From the NCBI GenBank assembly GCA_019309045.1, contig JAFDGZ010000018.1, forward strand, positions 1 through 42,088: a stretch of DNA of 42,088 nt, in the 5' to 3' direction. Below, piece by piece: positions 40,878 through 42,088 of the stretch; within the stretch, counting starts at the first letter, position 1; each line of letters begins with the position of its first letter. Origin of the DNA: Deltaproteobacteria bacterium (GTDB lineage Bacteria > Desulfobacterota > Syntrophobacteria > BM002). Below the pieces are notes generated by a model. It was given only the letters and a program-made list of their open reading frames with translations. It made no database searches and was not told where the DNA came from. The translations under genes and the position numbers were made by a program.

Positions 40878-42088
40878 ATGGCTCTTAAAGGAAACATTGA
40901 GACCTTTTACCTCTCGAGCATCTTCCAACTGCTGTGCGGAGACAAGAAGACCGGCGTCCTGACCATACATGATCAGGGCAAAACAGTGAAGGTGTACTTC
41001 AAGAACGGCACCATTGTGCATGCCACGGGAACGCAGAAGGAAGTCCGCCTTGGCTACCTGTTGCGCACCAAGGGCATCATTTCAGCTAGAGAACTCCAGC
41101 AGGCTCTGGCAGTAGCCAAACGAAGGAAGGAGCGACTTGGCAAAATCCTGGTGGAGAAGGGGTTTATTTCCTCTGAGACTCTGAAGAGATTTATTCACCA
41201 GCAGGTACGTGAAGTTCTCTATGACCTTTTTTTATGGAAGCGTGGCGATTTTGAATACCAGGACCAGGAAATATCCCTTGATCCTGAGTACACTACTGAA
41301 TTCAATCACATGGAAATCATTCTGGAAGGGAGCCGCCGCATTGATGAATGGGCACTGCTCACCAAACAGATCCCTCATCCTCACATTGTCTTTCGCCTCA
41401 GCAAGAATATCGAGCAGAAAAAGGGTGCCATAGAACTGAACGCTAATGAGTGGCGCATCCTGTCCCTGGTAGACGGCAAACGATCAGTGACAAAGATTAT
41501 TGCTGACAGCGGCCATGAGGAGTATGCTGCCTACCGGATTCTCAACTCGCTTATCAGCTCCGGTCTCATCGAGAAGGTGGGAGGCGGCATGACGCCGTCC
41601 ATCGGAGGTGGCAATGGTCAGGTCTCGGCGATAGTGCAGGTCTATCTGGAGATTTTTGCCAGCATGCGTAAATTCCTGGAGAAAGCAAAAGGCGATGGGG
41701 CTGTTGCTATCCTGGAGCAGGCAAAAAAGGATCTGCCTGCGCATGAAAAGAGAATGCTGGACGGATTTTACTTCGACAAAGATGTACAGAGCAATGTGCA
41801 GCGATTGTTGCACCCGGAAGGGAGTGAACCTCCGCCTGGAAAAGAAACACTTATTGCTTGTTTCAATTCCCTTGTCTATGCTGCTTTTTGCAAACAGAAA
41901 GAAATTCTCGACAGCAGGTTGTTGACAGCAGTTCTGGAAGACTTTGTCAAAATGATCAACAAATGGCAGGAGCAGCCAGGTAAGAGCGAGCTGCAGTACA
42001 CGGTTCTTGCCAGTGTGGCACATACTGCCGAGAGGTTTCAGAAAGAAGTGTCCACAGGTGCCGGCAAACAGAAGGGCGGCGGCTTGTT
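40878..42088 (+). CDS. DUF4388-domain protein (C-terminus cut by window edge)
   Basis: At least 403 residues from ATG 40878, with AAGGGTGG upstream; in-frame ATGs at 40848 and 40860 exist, but the domain begins right at this ATG. Residues 1-130 match DUF4388: ALKGNIETFYLSSIFQLLCGDKKTGVLTI and VYFKNGTIVHATG, with LGYLLRTKGIISARELQQAL and LGKILVEKGFIS (an MshEN-like repeat), then LYDLFLWKRGDFEYQDQE. A winged-helix-like part follows (EWRILSLVDGKRSVTKII, then YRILNSLISSGLIEK), and then a helical region of unknown type. DUF4388 proteins are common signalling or motility-related proteins in Desulfobacterota and Myxococcota. The open frame runs to the window end. Confidence 0.88.
   Translation, partial: MALKGNIETFYLSSIFQLLCGDKKTGVLTIHDQGKTVKVYFKNGTIVHATGTQKEVRLGYLLRTKGIISARELQQALAVAKRRKERLGKILVEKGFISSETLKRFIHQQVREVLYDLFLWKRGDFEYQDQEISLDPEYTTEFNHMEIILEGSRRIDEWALLTKQIPHPHIVFRLSKNIEQKKGAIELNANEWRILSLVDGKRSVTKIIADSGHEEYAAYRILNSLISSGLIEKVGGGMTPSIGGGNGQVSAIVQVYLEIFASMRKFLEKAKGDGAVAILEQAKKDLPAHEKRMLDGFYFDKDVQSNVQRLLHPEGSEPPPGKETLIACFNSLVYAAFCKQKEILDSRLLTAVLEDFVKMINKWQEQPGKSELQYTVLASVAHTAERFQKEVSTGAGKQKGGGL

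Overview
The window looks like a chromosomal segment of a Desulfobacterota (former Deltaproteobacteria) anaerobe, probably a sulfate-reducer or syntroph relative. This is inferred from gene content: an Rrf2-cydAB oxygen-protection operon, a DUF4388 protein, several PilZ proteins, a YggT-DivIVA pair, a bacterial inositol-phosphate synthase and many small CxxC proteins. No rRNA, tRNA, CRISPR array, transposase or prophage gene was recognised. Genes sit in short runs on both strands, separated by unusually long spacers (200-950 bp).

Region by region. 1-382: N-terminal part of a first MreB (minus, cut by the window edge). 767-1486: secreted DUF4197 protein. 1874-4857 (minus): promoter and candidate operator, an Rrf2 regulator with three cysteines, and cydA-cydB, read as a redox-controlled cytochrome bd oxidase operon. 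5143-7145: two PilZ proteins flanking a small membrane protein. 7233-8808: Cys-rich mini-protein, a divergent shikimate-kinase-like protein and a Nudix hydrolase. 9175-11297: inositol-3-phosphate synthase and a xylose-isomerase-like TIM barrel. 11392-11580: small zinc-ribbon-like ORF. 11581-12544: long AT-rich spacer with a 20-bp palindrome. 12545-13717: GAF protein with a degenerate sensor-like C-terminus. 13738-14996 (minus): Cys-rich protein translationally coupled to a low-molecular-weight phosphatase.

15364-18751 is the most unusual block. It has a MotA/MotB-type stator pair with no flagellar genes, then a PA2779-like membrane protein, a C39-type cysteine peptidase lipoprotein and a TPR lipoprotein (PA2778 appears split in two). 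18831-19896 (minus): class II aldolase plus a hypothetical protein. 20136-21931: a mannosylglycerate-synthase-like glycosyltransferase and a single-domain response regulator. 22211-23290 (minus): LptG. 23512-24369: a very acidic protein with a PopZ-like C-terminal helix, ending at a strong intrinsic terminator.

24525-31728 is housekeeping: valS-nadC, proC (minus), yggT-divIVA, panC, DUF167 and a 50-aa zinc ribbon. 31810-34593 is a complete polar amino-acid ABC importer whose permease carries an extra extracytoplasmic domain. 34692-35720 (minus) is a second, complete mreB. 35932-37344 (minus) is a GAF-GAF-degenerate GGDEF protein. 37905-40703 is mutL-miaA, and 40878 to the end is a DUF4388 protein cut by the window edge.

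All calls rest on reading protein motifs and DNA by eye. Promoters, operators and start choices are predictions.
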